Below are positions 9,175-17,431 of a stretch of DNA of 64,000 nt, piece after piece. Origin of the DNA: CADEED01 sp020442965 (GTDB lineage Bacteria > Pseudomonadota > Gammaproteobacteria > Steroidobacterales > Steroidobacteraceae); assembly GCA_041395525.1 (NCBI GenBank), contig JAWLAH010000002.1:124001-188000 (forward strand). The letters run 5' to 3'. The translations under genes and the position numbers were made by a program. The notes below the pieces were generated by a model. The model was not told where the DNA came from, did no database searches, and saw only the letters and a list, made by a program, of their open reading frames with translations. Position 1 is the stretch's first letter. Each line of letters opens with the position of its first letter.

Positions 9175-9198
9175 ATTCGATGTAATCGAATTGATTAC
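9175..9198. promoter_or_regulatory. Overlapping inverted repeats, candidate LysR operator
   Basis: ATTCGAT-GTA-ATCGAAT (9175-9191) is a perfect 7-3-7 inverted repeat containing the T-N11-A pattern of LysR boxes. It overlaps a second perfect repeat, GTAATC-GAATT-GATTAC (9182-9198). Both lie just upstream of the LysR start (9170) and at the left end of the promoter region of the OmpA-like gene. A weak candidate promoter for that gene (TTGATT at 9191-9196, 16-bp spacer, TATACG at 9213-9218) overlaps the second repeat. Confidence 0.5.
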
Positions 9199-9282
9199 GC
9201 ATTTAATTTCATTATACGGGATAATAGGACGGTGAGACACTGTCATGACTTAACAATGCGTTTTAGAGGGAAGGACAAATTT

Positions 9283-10656
9283 ATGTACCGACAAGTTGTG
9301 TTGCTGGCGGGTGCCGTGCTGCTGAGCGTGGCATTTCACGCAACTGCGCAGCAGGTTGAGCGTGATGTCGGAGTCGTTAGCGCGGACGTGGCTGGTCAGC
9401 TCGAAGGTTTCAGCTACCGCGAGGGTCCCGAGTCCAAGCTCGAATTCCGCGGTACGGCCATCGCGCTGGCGGCCGAGGGGACTGGCGAGGTGGAGTTTCA
9501 GGACGGCAAGTCACGGGTTGCGGTGATCGTGCGCAAGTTGCCGAATCCGTGGGATCTTGGCCCCTATACAACCTACGTTCTGTGGGCGGTGACCGTCGAC
9601 GGTCGTGCCAACAACTTAGGTTCGCTCGAACTCAGCAATGGTCGCGGTCGGCTCGATACGTCGACTTCGCTCTCGGCGTTTGCGCTGATCGTGACAGCGG
9701 AACCGTATTTCGCGGTAACGGCTCCGAGCAAGGCCGTTGTGCTGCGCAATCTGGGCAAACGTATCAAGGGTGATCCGGTGAAGATCGCTGAGTTGACCAC
9801 GCGCATGGACTATGCGGGTCTCGAGAAGCGCTCGATCGACAAGCGTTCACGCGAGCCGATCGATTTGATGCAGGCTCGTTATGCGGTGGACATCGCACGT
9901 GCCTCGAAAGCTCAGGAATTTGCAGGCGCCGAGTTCACCAAGGCCAGCGAATTGCTGGCGGCGGCCGAGACGGCGCAGAAGAGCAGGAAGTACAGCGAGA
10001 GGAAGGCGGCACCGCGATTGGCTCGCGATGCCGTGCAGATGGCCGAGGACGCCCGTGGTCGCGCGGTCAGGAATGCAACCGCCGCTGACGCTGACGCACG
10101 CCGCGAGGCTGCCGCGACGGCTGCTCGCGAGGACGCCGAGGCGGAGGCTCGCCGCCAGGCTGCGATCGCTCTCGAGGAGAGTCGCCGACAAGCCGATGCA
10201 GCTGCGTCGCAAGCGGCGACGGCAGCGGCGCGCCAGGCACGCGCCGATCTGGTTGAGCGACTGAATCGCGTGTTACCGACGCGGGAAACGGATCGTGGGG
10301 TGGTGGCGCAGATTGCAGGCGTGCAGTTTGCGACGGGTGCGGCAACCTTGAACACCAGCGCACGCGAGGCTCTGGCACGCTTCGCCGGTATCGTGGGAAT
10401 CTATCCTTCGATGCGGTTTCAGGTCGAAGGCCACACGGACACGACCGGCAGCTACGCCTTGAACCAAACGCTATCGCTGCAGCGCGCCATGAGCGTGCGT
10501 GATTACCTGATCGGGCAGGGCGTTGCCGCGTCAACCATCGACGTTGCAGGTCTGGGTCCTGATCGCCCGGTGGCCGACAATGTCACGGCGGCCGGTCGCG
10601 CCGCGAATCGGCGCGTTGAAATTGTGATAACCGGCGGCCCGATTATCGGCCAGTAG
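9283..10656 (+). CDS. OmpA-family outer-membrane/periplasmic protein with Ala-rich coiled coil
   Basis: 457 residues from the ATG at 9283 (GAGGGAAGGA upstream). A signal peptide ends near AFHATAQQ (~23). An ~150-residue beta-rich region follows, with LPNPWDLGPYTTYVLWAVT as in lipid-anchored DUF4398-linked OmpA proteins. A long Ala/Arg/Glu helical region (~200-330) is probably coiled coil. The OmpA peptidoglycan-binding domain (~345-450) contains FATGAATLN, VEGHTDTTGSYALN and GRAANRRVEIVI. It likely tethers the outer membrane to peptidoglycan. The long frame upstream of 9283 lies antisense to the LysR gene and is not used. Confidence 0.87.
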   Translation: MYRQVVLLAGAVLLSVAFHATAQQVERDVGVVSADVAGQLEGFSYREGPESKLEFRGTAIALAAEGTGEVEFQDGKSRVAVIVRKLPNPWDLGPYTTYVLWAVTVDGRANNLGSLELSNGRGRLDTSTSLSAFALIVTAEPYFAVTAPSKAVVLRNLGKRIKGDPVKIAELTTRMDYAGLEKRSIDKRSREPIDLMQARYAVDIARASKAQEFAGAEFTKASELLAAAETAQKSRKYSERKAAPRLARDAVQMAEDARGRAVRNATAADADARREAAATAAREDAEAEARRQAAIALEESRRQADAAASQAATAAARQARADLVERLNRVLPTRETDRGVVAQIAGVQFATGAATLNTSAREALARFAGIVGIYPSMRFQVEGHTDTTGSYALNQTLSLQRAMSVRDYLIGQGVAASTIDVAGLGPDRPVADNVTAAGRAANRRVEIVITGGPIIGQ

Positions 10657-10722
10657 TGATTCGTCAGGAATGCCAACGTGAGCCTCGCAATCGCCCCCCG
10701 GTATGTCGCTGCGGACGATTGC

Positions 10723-11406
10723 ATGGTTCGGCTGCCATTAGCATTGAGGGCCATCGCCATGGCGTTGGCAGCGCTGGCGATCGTCGCCTGTTCGCAGTCG
10801 GATTCCATCCCGCCTTTGCCGGTCAAGGTCGTGCGCGAAGTGCTCGTCTTTCCGGCCGAGGTCGAGCTGGTAGCGGGTACATCGCGGCAGCTGTCGGCGC
10901 AGCTGAACGATGCCAACGGCGAGCCGGTCGGTGGGGCGAAACTGGCATTTGCAACCGAACAAACGGAGCTGCTCGATCTCAGCATTCGCGGGCGTGTGCG
11001 CTCGCGCGGCCCGGTTGGCACAGGCACCGTCGTGGTCGAGAGTGGCACAGCGACAGCCCGCGTGCCGGTGGTAGTCGTTCCGGGCAAGCCGGCCCGACTA
11101 CGCCGCCTCGGCGCTGAAGCCGCTGCGGCTGCTCAGCCGCCGCTCGCGGCTGGTGCTTTGGCGGTCGTGGTCACTGACAACTTTGGCAATCCTGTGCCAC
11201 GCTGCGAGGTCGTGTTCCGATTCCGACAGCAGAACAGCGCGCCTCAGACAATTAGGACTGACGCGCGGGGGATCGCCACCCTCGCGAGCGTGGGACAGGG
11301 CGCGCAACCGGTGGATGTCGATGTACAGGTGGTTGCGGCGCCGAGAGTTCGAACCAGCTATCGAGCATTGCCGGCGCCACCCGCTGCCTCGCCAGCGGTT
11401 AAATAG
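10723..11406 (+). CDS. Ig-like (Big-domain) lipoprotein, paralogue A
   Basis: 227 residues from the ATG at 10723, giving a compact signal peptide ending in the lipobox LAIVAC (Cys at ~23). A GTG at 10678 with an AGGA seven bases upstream is an alternative start that would give an unusually long n-region. Two Ig-like repeats follow: VFPAEVELVAGTSRQLSAQL with GEPVGGAKLAF, then a second with VTDNFGNPVP and a TDARGIATL strand. This is the bacterial Big_1/invasin-like pattern. The same architecture recurs at 13087, so the two are paralogues. The stop abuts the stop of the convergent MscS gene with no gap. Confidence 0.75.
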   Translation: MVRLPLALRAIAMALAALAIVACSQSDSIPPLPVKVVREVLVFPAEVELVAGTSRQLSAQLNDANGEPVGGAKLAFATEQTELLDLSIRGRVRSRGPVGTGTVVVESGTATARVPVVVVPGKPARLRRLGAEAAAAAQPPLAAGALAVVVTDNFGNPVPRCEVVFRFRQQNSAPQTIRTDARGIATLASVGQGAQPVDVDVQVVAAPRVRTSYRALPAPPAASPAVK

Positions 11407-13092
11407 TCAGCCGTCACTCTTGGGGCGCAAGATCTGCGACAGCACCGAGAAACCCGGAGCCCGGTAGTCCTTGGGAAGGTGCTCATCCGGTACGGCCATG
11501 CGACTGCCGTCGCGTACCGCGCTGTAATGCGGTGACATGATTTCGACGCCCGCCGCGCTGAACGCGGTCTGGATTTCCGCGTGCAACGCGGAATACAGAC
11601 GCGCCATCGTCTGCGGTTGGTCGGTATACGCGTTGAGCTCATAAGAGACGTAGAAATCGTCGAGGCTCGTCTGCAGGACAAATGGCGCCGGTTCCGCCTG
11701 TATGCCCTCGACCTTCTGAGCAGCGGCGATCAACAAGTCCTGCACCTTTTTCCACGGCACATCGTAACCAATGGTCACGGTCGTGTGCAGAACTAGTCCG
11801 TGTGTGGTCGCGCTGGAGCTGTAGTTGATGATGTGATTGGCCAGTACGAGCGAGTTGGGAATGGTGATATCCACGTTCTTGATCGTGCGCAGCCGCACGA
11901 CGAACAGATCTTTGCCGGTGACGTCACCGACCGCATCGGCGATCTTCACGAGATCGCCGGCTTTGAATGGGCGCATATAGGTAATGACTACACCCGCAAT
12001 GACGTTCGCAATTGCTGAAGCGGCGCCTAGCGACACTAACAAGCCAACGAACACGGAAACACCGCGAAAACCCTCGGAGCCGGAGCCTGGCATGTATGGG
12101 AAAACCATGACCGCTGCGATGGCGATGACCAGGAAGCGCACCAGGGAATAGGTGGGCATCGACCATTCCGGATAGAAGCCGCGTAACGATATTCGTTCCG
12201 TTCGCAGCTGCATGAAAACCGCACGCAACGCCTTGAGCAGAAATCGTGCCACCAGGACAATGACGGCGACGTTCAACAGATTCGGTAGGTAATTGAACAA
12301 GCCCGAGCCGACGTGCACGACAGCGGCTCGCGACGAGGTGACCATCCGCTCGGCGATGCCACGCGTCCAGGGGAATAACGACAGCACGTATTCGAGGTAG
12401 AAGTAGATCAGCGCCAGGCCGATGAGCCAGGCCAGCGTCGCTGCGATCGAACGACTTGCGCTCGAAACCGCGGCGGGCGTGAGGATACGCATACGCGCGA
12501 GCCCGCTCTCCCAGGTCCAGGCTTGCGCCGCTTGATTGATCCGACGACGCGACCAGCGATACAGCCGCGTTAGTCCTATCAGCAGCAGGATGAACACGAG
12601 TGTGGCGCCGAGCGAGTACAAAGAGCTGCGCACCACGTTGGCCGCGCTGCGATCGCGGAATTCGACCGCCAGCGCCTGGTACACCAACAGCTTGTAATCG
12701 GCGGCGAGCTGGCGTCGGGTGCGCCCCGTCCCCGCGGCGTCTGCATCGGTCACGGCCCTGATCAGGACGTCTCCGCCGCGCAACTCGGAGTAACCATCGC
12801 GTTCAACCACCCGAAGTTGCTCGAGTACCGATGCGTTGCCGGCTGAGATCTCCAACAAGCGATTCTCGATGGCGGCCGAACGCGCCAGCGGGTCAAGCGC
12901 GCCGATGGGCGTTGTGATCTCGAAAAGCGTCCGATCGCGGAACCTGACAGGCGCTCGCGAGGCGCTTTGAGCGCTCGCCTCCGGATTCGCATTGTCGGGT
13001 CCGCCTGAACTGGGCGATGATAGCGCCGCTGCGCTGTTTGCTGTCAGCAGCGCGCACAGCGTCCAAACTGAGACCCAGCCACTACGATGCAT
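11407..13092 (-). CDS. Large MscS-family mechanosensitive channel with periplasmic N-terminal region (third of four)
   Basis: 561 residues. A signal peptide (~1-25, ending near NSAAALS) leads into a ~130-residue periplasmic region with a predicted helical stretch. About five membrane helices follow (from ~160), with the MscS pore helix VGLLVSLGAASAIANVIAGVV. The beta domain shows FKAGDLVKIADAVGDVTGKD and IPNSLVLANHIINYSS, and an alpha-beta C-terminus closes the protein. The layout resembles extended MscS homologues such as YbdG/MscM types. A GGGGGA SD precedes the ATG at 13092; a GTG one codon earlier is also possible. The start codon abuts that of the divergent lipoprotein gene inside a single ATGCAT. 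Confidence 0.9.
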   Translation of the reverse strand: MHRSGWVSVWTLCALLTANSAAALSSPSSGGPDNANPEASAQSASRAPVRFRDRTLFEITTPIGALDPLARSAAIENRLLEISAGNASVLEQLRVVERDGYSELRGGDVLIRAVTDADAAGTGRTRRQLAADYKLLVYQALAVEFRDRSAANVVRSSLYSLGATLVFILLLIGLTRLYRWSRRRINQAAQAWTWESGLARMRILTPAAVSSASRSIAATLAWLIGLALIYFYLEYVLSLFPWTRGIAERMVTSSRAAVVHVGSGLFNYLPNLLNVAVIVLVARFLLKALRAVFMQLRTERISLRGFYPEWSMPTYSLVRFLVIAIAAVMVFPYMPGSGSEGFRGVSVFVGLLVSLGAASAIANVIAGVVITYMRPFKAGDLVKIADAVGDVTGKDLFVVRLRTIKNVDITIPNSLVLANHIINYSSSATTHGLVLHTTVTIGYDVPWKKVQDLLIAAAQKVEGIQAEPAPFVLQTSLDDFYVSYELNAYTDQPQTMARLYSALHAEIQTAFSAAGVEIMSPHYSAVRDGSRMAVPDEHLPKDYRAPGFSVLSQILRPKSDG

Positions 13093-14076
13093 CACGAATT
13101 CCCCCGATCAAACTGCTCCGCCATCGCTGCGTTGCTGCTGGTGTTCCTGGTGGGCTGCTCGCGTACGAGCGCCCCGGCGGCCAACGAACAGCCCGAAGCT
13201 TACGAGGTCCTGGTCGAACCGCAACAATTGCAGCTCGAGGCGGGAAGTACGGGCGCGCTTCAGGCACAGGTCAATGATACGCGAGGCCAGCCGATCGGCG
13301 GTGCCCCGGTGCGGTTTACGTCAGCCAACCCCGAAATGCTTCGGGTTACCGACCAGGGCGTGGTGAGCGCAGTGGGTCGAGTCGGTCGTGGCATCATCGT
13401 CGCGACCAGTGGGCGGCGTGAGCGCCGTGTTCCGGTGCTGGTTAGTGCCGCAGCGCCGCAGCGCCTGGATACGGTCAGCGGTGGTGCGCAGACGACCATT
13501 GCAGGGGTCGCGTTTGCGGATCCAGTGGTCGTTCGGGTGAGCGATGCGTTCGGCAATCCGGTCGGCGCGGTACCGCTCACGCTCGAGCTACCCGCCGACG
13601 AGCCGACGCGCATTCAGGCCACGTCCGATGATGCGGGTCTGGCACGGTTCCCGCTAACTACGCTGACGCGCGCCGGTTCGTTGGAGCCCCTGGTGCGTGC
13701 CGACGCAGACGCGACTCTGGGCGTACCCATCGAATTGCTCGTGCGACCGGCGCCGCCTGCCAAAATCACTCCGGTCAAAATCCCAACCGATGGCGCAGTG
13801 ACTGCCGACGACCAGGGCCTCGAAGTGGTTCTGGCCGCGAGCGACGAGTTTGGCAATCCGGTGCCGGACGTCGTGGTCGATCTGACCGCGGCGGATAAAT
13901 CGGGTCGGGTAGAACCGTCGCAGGTCAAAACTGACGCCGATGGTCTGGTGCGCGCGCGCTGGTTTCTGGGGGACGCGAGCGCGGCTCAGCCGGCCGTCAA
14001 GGCATCCGTAACAGGCGCGGAGGGCGTCACTTTCCTGCTGCAACTACCCCGCGTTGCCGCGACCACGAAGAAATAG
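13087..14076 (+). CDS. Ig-like (Big-domain) lipoprotein, paralogue B
   Basis: 329 residues. The signal peptide ends in FLVGC (Cys at ~24), a good lipobox. Three Ig-like repeats follow, each with a DxxGxPVxGAPV-type turn: NDTRGQPIGGAPVRF, VSDAFGNPVGAVPLTL and ASDEFGNPVPDVVVDL. The repeat unit is the same as in the lipoprotein at 10723, with one more copy. It is probably anchored in the outer membrane; the partner is unknown. The ATG at 13087 is adjacent to the divergent MscS start, and there is no strong SD, so the start is moderately certain. Confidence 0.78.
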   Translation: MHHEFPRSNCSAIAALLLVFLVGCSRTSAPAANEQPEAYEVLVEPQQLQLEAGSTGALQAQVNDTRGQPIGGAPVRFTSANPEMLRVTDQGVVSAVGRVGRGIIVATSGRRERRVPVLVSAAAPQRLDTVSGGAQTTIAGVAFADPVVVRVSDAFGNPVGAVPLTLELPADEPTRIQATSDDAGLARFPLTTLTRAGSLEPLVRADADATLGVPIELLVRPAPPAKITPVKIPTDGAVTADDQGLEVVLAASDEFGNPVPDVVVDLTAADKSGRVEPSQVKTDADGLVRARWFLGDASAAQPAVKASVTGAEGVTFLLQLPRVAATTKK

Positions 14077-14090
14077 GGCGAACGGCGAGC

Positions 14091-14107
14091 ACTCGGCTAA
14101 GCCGAGT
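14091..14107. terminator. Small hairpin between convergent genes, possible terminator
   Basis: ACTCGGC-TAA-GCCGAGT is a perfect 7-bp stem with a 3-base loop, placed between the lipoprotein stop (14076) and the convergent MscS stop, which lies within it. The plus-strand tail is only CTTT, so efficiency is doubtful. Confidence 0.35.
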
Positions 14108-15005
14108 CTTTCGATCGCTTCACCGGAAAAGCTGGCGCTGTGCCGTCACGTGCCACTCCCGCGTATACGGTGACGTGCGGGAACGGGATTTCGATACCGG
14201 CCGCGTCGAAATCATCTTTCAACCGTTTGAGAAATTCCCGCCGCACGCTCCACTGGTCGAGTGGCCGCACCTTGAATCGGCAGCGAATCATCACGGCCGA
14301 ATCAGCCCAGTTGTCGACACCGGCGATATCCAGGTCCTCGAGTATTCGATCCTTGAAGTCCGTATCACTGCGCAGTCGCTGCGCGGTGCGGCGCATGCTG
14401 GCGAACACGTCGTCAAGTTTCTCGCGGTACGCAACACCGATATTCATCACCGCGTAGGAGAATCCACGGCTCTTGTTAGTCACGACACTGATTAGATTGT
14501 TAGGAATGAAGTGCACGTCGCCACCATAGTCACGCAGTTGCACGTAACGCAGCGTCACATCTTCGACTGTGCCGGACCGGTCGGCGATCGTCACGATGTC
14601 GCCCGTTGCGATCTGATTCTCCAACAACAGAAAGAACCCGGTGAAGTAGTCCTTGACCAGAGTCTGCGCGCCGAAGCCGATCGCGAGACCAACGACGCCG
14701 GCGGCGCCTAGTATGGGCGCGACCGACACGCCGAATTCCGCTAGCATCAGCATGCCGGCGACGAGCGTCACGACTACCGACAAGACATAGCGGATAACGC
14801 GGCCCAGGGTCTCGGCGCGCCTTTGTTGCTCGGAATCGGTCATGCGCGCAGCAAGCCGCTTGCGAAATCGTTTTATCAGCCGCGAACCGATGGCGTAAGT
14901 GAGCCAGGCGAGCAGCGCGATCACGACGACACGAATGGAGGAGAACGCGAGCGAGCTCCAGGCGGCCGGATCGAGCCATTGTTTGAACTGCTCTACCAAA
15001 TTCAT
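14097..15005 (-). CDS. MscS-family mechanosensitive ion channel (fourth of four)
   Basis: 302 residues, the size of canonical small MscS. Helices lie at about 20-45 and 70-95. The pore helix LGAAGVVGLAIGFGAQTLVKDYF (~98-120) and the beta domain GDIVTIADRSGTVEDVTLR with FIPNNLISVVTNKSRGF are strongly MscS-like. The C-terminus ends at the family-typical IPFPHVTVY with a short charged tail. Together with the gene at 11407 it alternates with the two Ig-like lipoproteins. Confidence 0.93.
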   Translation of the reverse strand: MNLVEQFKQWLDPAAWSSLAFSSIRVVVIALLAWLTYAIGSRLIKRFRKRLAARMTDSEQQRRAETLGRVIRYVLSVVVTLVAGMLMLAEFGVSVAPILGAAGVVGLAIGFGAQTLVKDYFTGFFLLLENQIATGDIVTIADRSGTVEDVTLRYVQLRDYGGDVHFIPNNLISVVTNKSRGFSYAVMNIGVAYREKLDDVFASMRRTAQRLRSDTDFKDRILEDLDIAGVDNWADSAVMIRCRFKVRPLDQWSVRREFLKRLKDDFDAAGIEIPFPHVTVYAGVARDGTAPAFPVKRSKDSA

Positions 15006-15038
15006 GCGGGGCCCCAGCGAAGTCTCACAAGCAAAATC

Positions 15039-16838
15039 TCACAGCGCTTCTTCCCAAGAACGCGTCAGCCGCAGTGCGCTATTGATGACACCGACCAGGC
15101 TATAGGTCTGTGGGAAATTACCCCACAGCGCGCCGGTCTTTGGGTCGAGGTCCTCAGACAGCAAGCCAACTGGATTGCGGTACGCAAGCAGTCTGGTGAA
15201 ATGCGCACGCGCTTCCTCCAGTCGGCCCGCTGCGGCGATTGCGTTGACGTACCAGAACGCACACACGGTGAACGCGGTCTCGGGCGTACCAAAATCATCG
15301 GCGTGACGATAGCGAAACAAAAGGTCTCCGTCGCGTAGCTCCCGGTCGATGACGTCGAGGGTCGATAAGAACCGAGGATCGGTCGCACGCAGCAATCCGA
15401 GCTCCGGCAACAGCAACACGGCCGCGTCCAGATCATCGCCGTCGAATGACGCCACGTACGCCTGGCGCTGTTCGTTCCACGTGCGCTCCAGGATTACGCT
15501 GCGCATGTAGTTCGCTTGTGTGGCCCAATGATCTGCTCGGTCGCGCAGTCCAAGGCGCGCTGCGATGCGCGCGAGGCGGTCACAGCCTGCCCACGACATG
15601 GCGGCGGGAAAAGTGTGGGCGCGCGCAAAGCCGCGAAACTCCCAGGGACCAGCGTCCGGTTGATCGAACAACGCCGCCGCGCGCTCGCCGAGTCGCTCGA
15701 GTTGCACGAACAGCGTGGTGTCACCGGGGCGCACGAGGCGCTCGTCGAAGAACAGCTGGCTGGCGGCCAGGATGACCGAGCCGTAGACATCGTTCTGTAT
15801 CTGGTTGGCAGCGCCGTTCCCGACGCGCACGGGCCCCATGCCGAGAAACCCATCCAAGGATTCGATCTGCCGCTCCTGATCTTCCGGAGCACCGCTCAGA
15901 CGATAGAGCGGCTTCAAGTCGCTGACGCCGGAGAGCGCGACGACCTGGTCGATATAATGGAGAAAGCCTTCCATCGTCTTGGTGACGCCGAGCCGATTCA
16001 AGGCCTGAACCACGAAGTAGCTGTCGCGCATCCAGCAATAGCGGTAATCCCAATTGCGGCCACTATTGGCACTTTCGGGGATCGAAGTCGTTAGTGCGGC
16101 GAGCACTGCCCCGGTGTCCTCGTAGGTGCACAGTTTGAGTGTGATGGCGGCGCGGATGACTTCCGCTTGCCAGTCGAAAGGTACCGCCAGCGCGCGCGAC
16201 CAATCTTCCCAGTAGTCGCGAGTCTCCCGCAACAGACTGTGGGCGAATACGGACGGCGCTTCTTCGATCGTCTCGTCGGGACCGATGATGAAGGTCAGGG
16301 TATTCTCGAGCACGCACAGCCGATCCTCACGCAAAGCGTTGACGGATGCGTCGGTGGTAACCCGGTAGTTAGCCTGGTGCGCCGCGAAGCGCATGTGATG
16401 ACTGCCGCCGCCGGAACTCAGGGCCGGATTGCCGTAATCTCTGGTTGGTCGCAAACGCAGTCTGAGAACCGGCCTCCCTGCCAAGCGCTCGATTATGCGT
16501 ACGAACATCATCGGTCGAAACATACGACCGCGCGCCTTGAATCGCGGGCAGAAATCGGTAATGCGAATCGAGCCGCCACGCGAGTCGCGTTGCAGCGTCT
16601 CGACGATCGCGGTATTGCGTCGGTAAGACTGCTTTGAATCGCTGCGATCGACGAGGTCAGTGGCGAATACGCCCTGTTCCGCGTCACCGCCGCGCTTGTC
16701 AGTAGCGCGGAGAACACCGGGTCGCCATCCGGTCTGGGCAGACACATCCAAACGACGCGCCTGGGCGTCGACGATTGCCGCGACTTCGCAGTTACCTACC
16801 ACCGCGAGGTCCAGATGTCGTTGTCGGTCGGGCGTCAT
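15039..16838 (-). CDS. Glycoside hydrolase family 15 (glucoamylase/trehalase-like), with apparent double frameshift
   Basis: About 599 residues from the ATG at 16838 (MTPDRQRHLDLAVVGNCEVA is the normal GH15 N-terminus). An N-terminal beta-sandwich precedes an (alpha/alpha)6 barrel with NWDYRYCWMRDSYF, VRVGNGAANQIQNDVYGS, GPWEFRGF (probable general acid Glu) and LLSEDLDPKTGALWGNFPQT (probable base Glu). It should hydrolyse alpha-glucosidic links in maltodextrin or trehalose in the cytoplasm, since no signal peptide is seen. Residues ~28-48 are nonsense in this frame, while the neighbouring frame reads MCLPRPDGDPVFSALL, the expected family motif. Two compensating indels near 16750 and 16693 are inferred. 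No good SD is visible. Confidence 0.85.
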   Translation of the reverse strand: MTPDRQRHLDLAVVGNCEVAAIVDAQARRLDVSAQTGWRPGVLRATDKRGGDAEQGVFATDLVDRSDSKQSYRRNTAIVETLQRDSRGGSIRITDFCPRFKARGRMFRPMMFVRIIERLAGRPVLRLRLRPTRDYGNPALSSGGGSHHMRFAAHQANYRVTTDASVNALREDRLCVLENTLTFIIGPDETIEEAPSVFAHSLLRETRDYWEDWSRALAVPFDWQAEVIRAAITLKLCTYEDTGAVLAALTTSIPESANSGRNWDYRYCWMRDSYFVVQALNRLGVTKTMEGFLHYIDQVVALSGVSDLKPLYRLSGAPEDQERQIESLDGFLGMGPVRVGNGAANQIQNDVYGSVILAASQLFFDERLVRPGDTTLFVQLERLGERAAALFDQPDAGPWEFRGFARAHTFPAAMSWAGCDRLARIAARLGLRDRADHWATQANYMRSVILERTWNEQRQAYVASFDGDDLDAAVLLLPELGLLRATDPRFLSTLDVIDRELRDGDLLFRYRHADDFGTPETAFTVCAFWYVNAIAAAGRLEEARAHFTRLLAYRNPVGLLSEDLDPKTGALWGNFPQTYSLVGVINSALRLTRSWEEAL

Positions 16839-16854
16839 TCCTTTGGAATTTAGT

Positions 16855-16905
16855 TCGCTCTTTGCAATTATTTCACTATTGTAACTAATTAACTGGCAAC
16901 ATGCT
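16855..16905. promoter_or_regulatory. AT-rich divergent promoter region with TAACT repeats
   Basis: The only strongly AT-rich stretch between the GH15 gene and the divergent MarR gene. It contains TAACT-AAT-TAACT (direct repeats around a palindromic TAATTA) near 16881-16893. MarR proteins usually bind short AT-rich near-palindromes next to their own gene, so this is a candidate operator. No confident -35/-10 pair could be assigned. Confidence 0.35.
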
Positions 16906-17005
16906 AATCTGTCGTGCCGATGAGTAGCAAAAGAATCAACAACGCAAGCGCGAATCGCCGGGTCGTTGGCGGCAAGAATTTGCGCGCCGATCTCGAGCGC
17001 CGTAC

Positions 17006-17431
17006 TTGCTATCCGCGCGATTATTCGCGGACAGCATGCGGTCGCTGTATGACGATCTCGAACGCATGACCGATGCGTCGGTCGGAGCCCATCGGGCATT
17101 GGCTGTCATCGCCTCGGACGGCGGACTGCAGGCGTCGCAACTCGCCGCGCGGCTTGGTATGCGACCTCCGGCAGTCAGTCAGCTGCTGCGGCTGTTGGTT
17201 GCGCGCGGTTGGGTTTCGCGACGGCGGGGCGCGGCCGATCAGCGGATCGTGCGCATCTATCTGACGGCCGCCGGGCGGCGCGTGGTTAGCGCGACCTCGG
17301 GTCGCGCGGTCGGCGTGCTGTATCGAGCGGTCCGCGCTTTGAGCGTAGACGATCTGGAGCGGCTCGCCCGATCGGTCCCGGAGTTGGTGCAGCGCTTGCC
17401 GAAGTCGGCGTCCGGGCGGCCAGGGGCATGA
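17006..17431 (+). CDS. MarR-family transcriptional regulator
   Basis: 141 residues from TTG at 17006 (an ATG at 17036 is an alternative). The winged helix-turn-helix is clear: QASQLAARLGMRPPAVSQLLRLLVARGWVSRR (~43-75), then the wing with DQRIVRIYLTAAGRR, then a dimerisation helix. The N-terminal helix is shorter than in typical MarR. Its stop overlaps by four bases (ATGA) the ATG of a 50-codon ORF, which in turn overlaps the kinase-PduL fusion gene, so the three may be cotranscribed and translationally coupled. The ligand is unknown. Confidence 0.85.
   Translation: MLSARLFADSMRSLYDDLERMTDASVGAHRALAVIASDGGLQASQLAARLGMRPPAVSQLLRLLVARGWVSRRRGAADQRIVRIYLTAAGRRVVSATSGRAVGVLYRAVRALSVDDLERLARSVPELVQRLPKSASGRPGA

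Noticed and set aside
16838..17099. N-terminal extension of the GH15 frame beyond the ATG at 16838
   Set aside because: It runs through the AT-rich promoter region and into the MarR gene on the other strand; GH15 homology starts at 16838.
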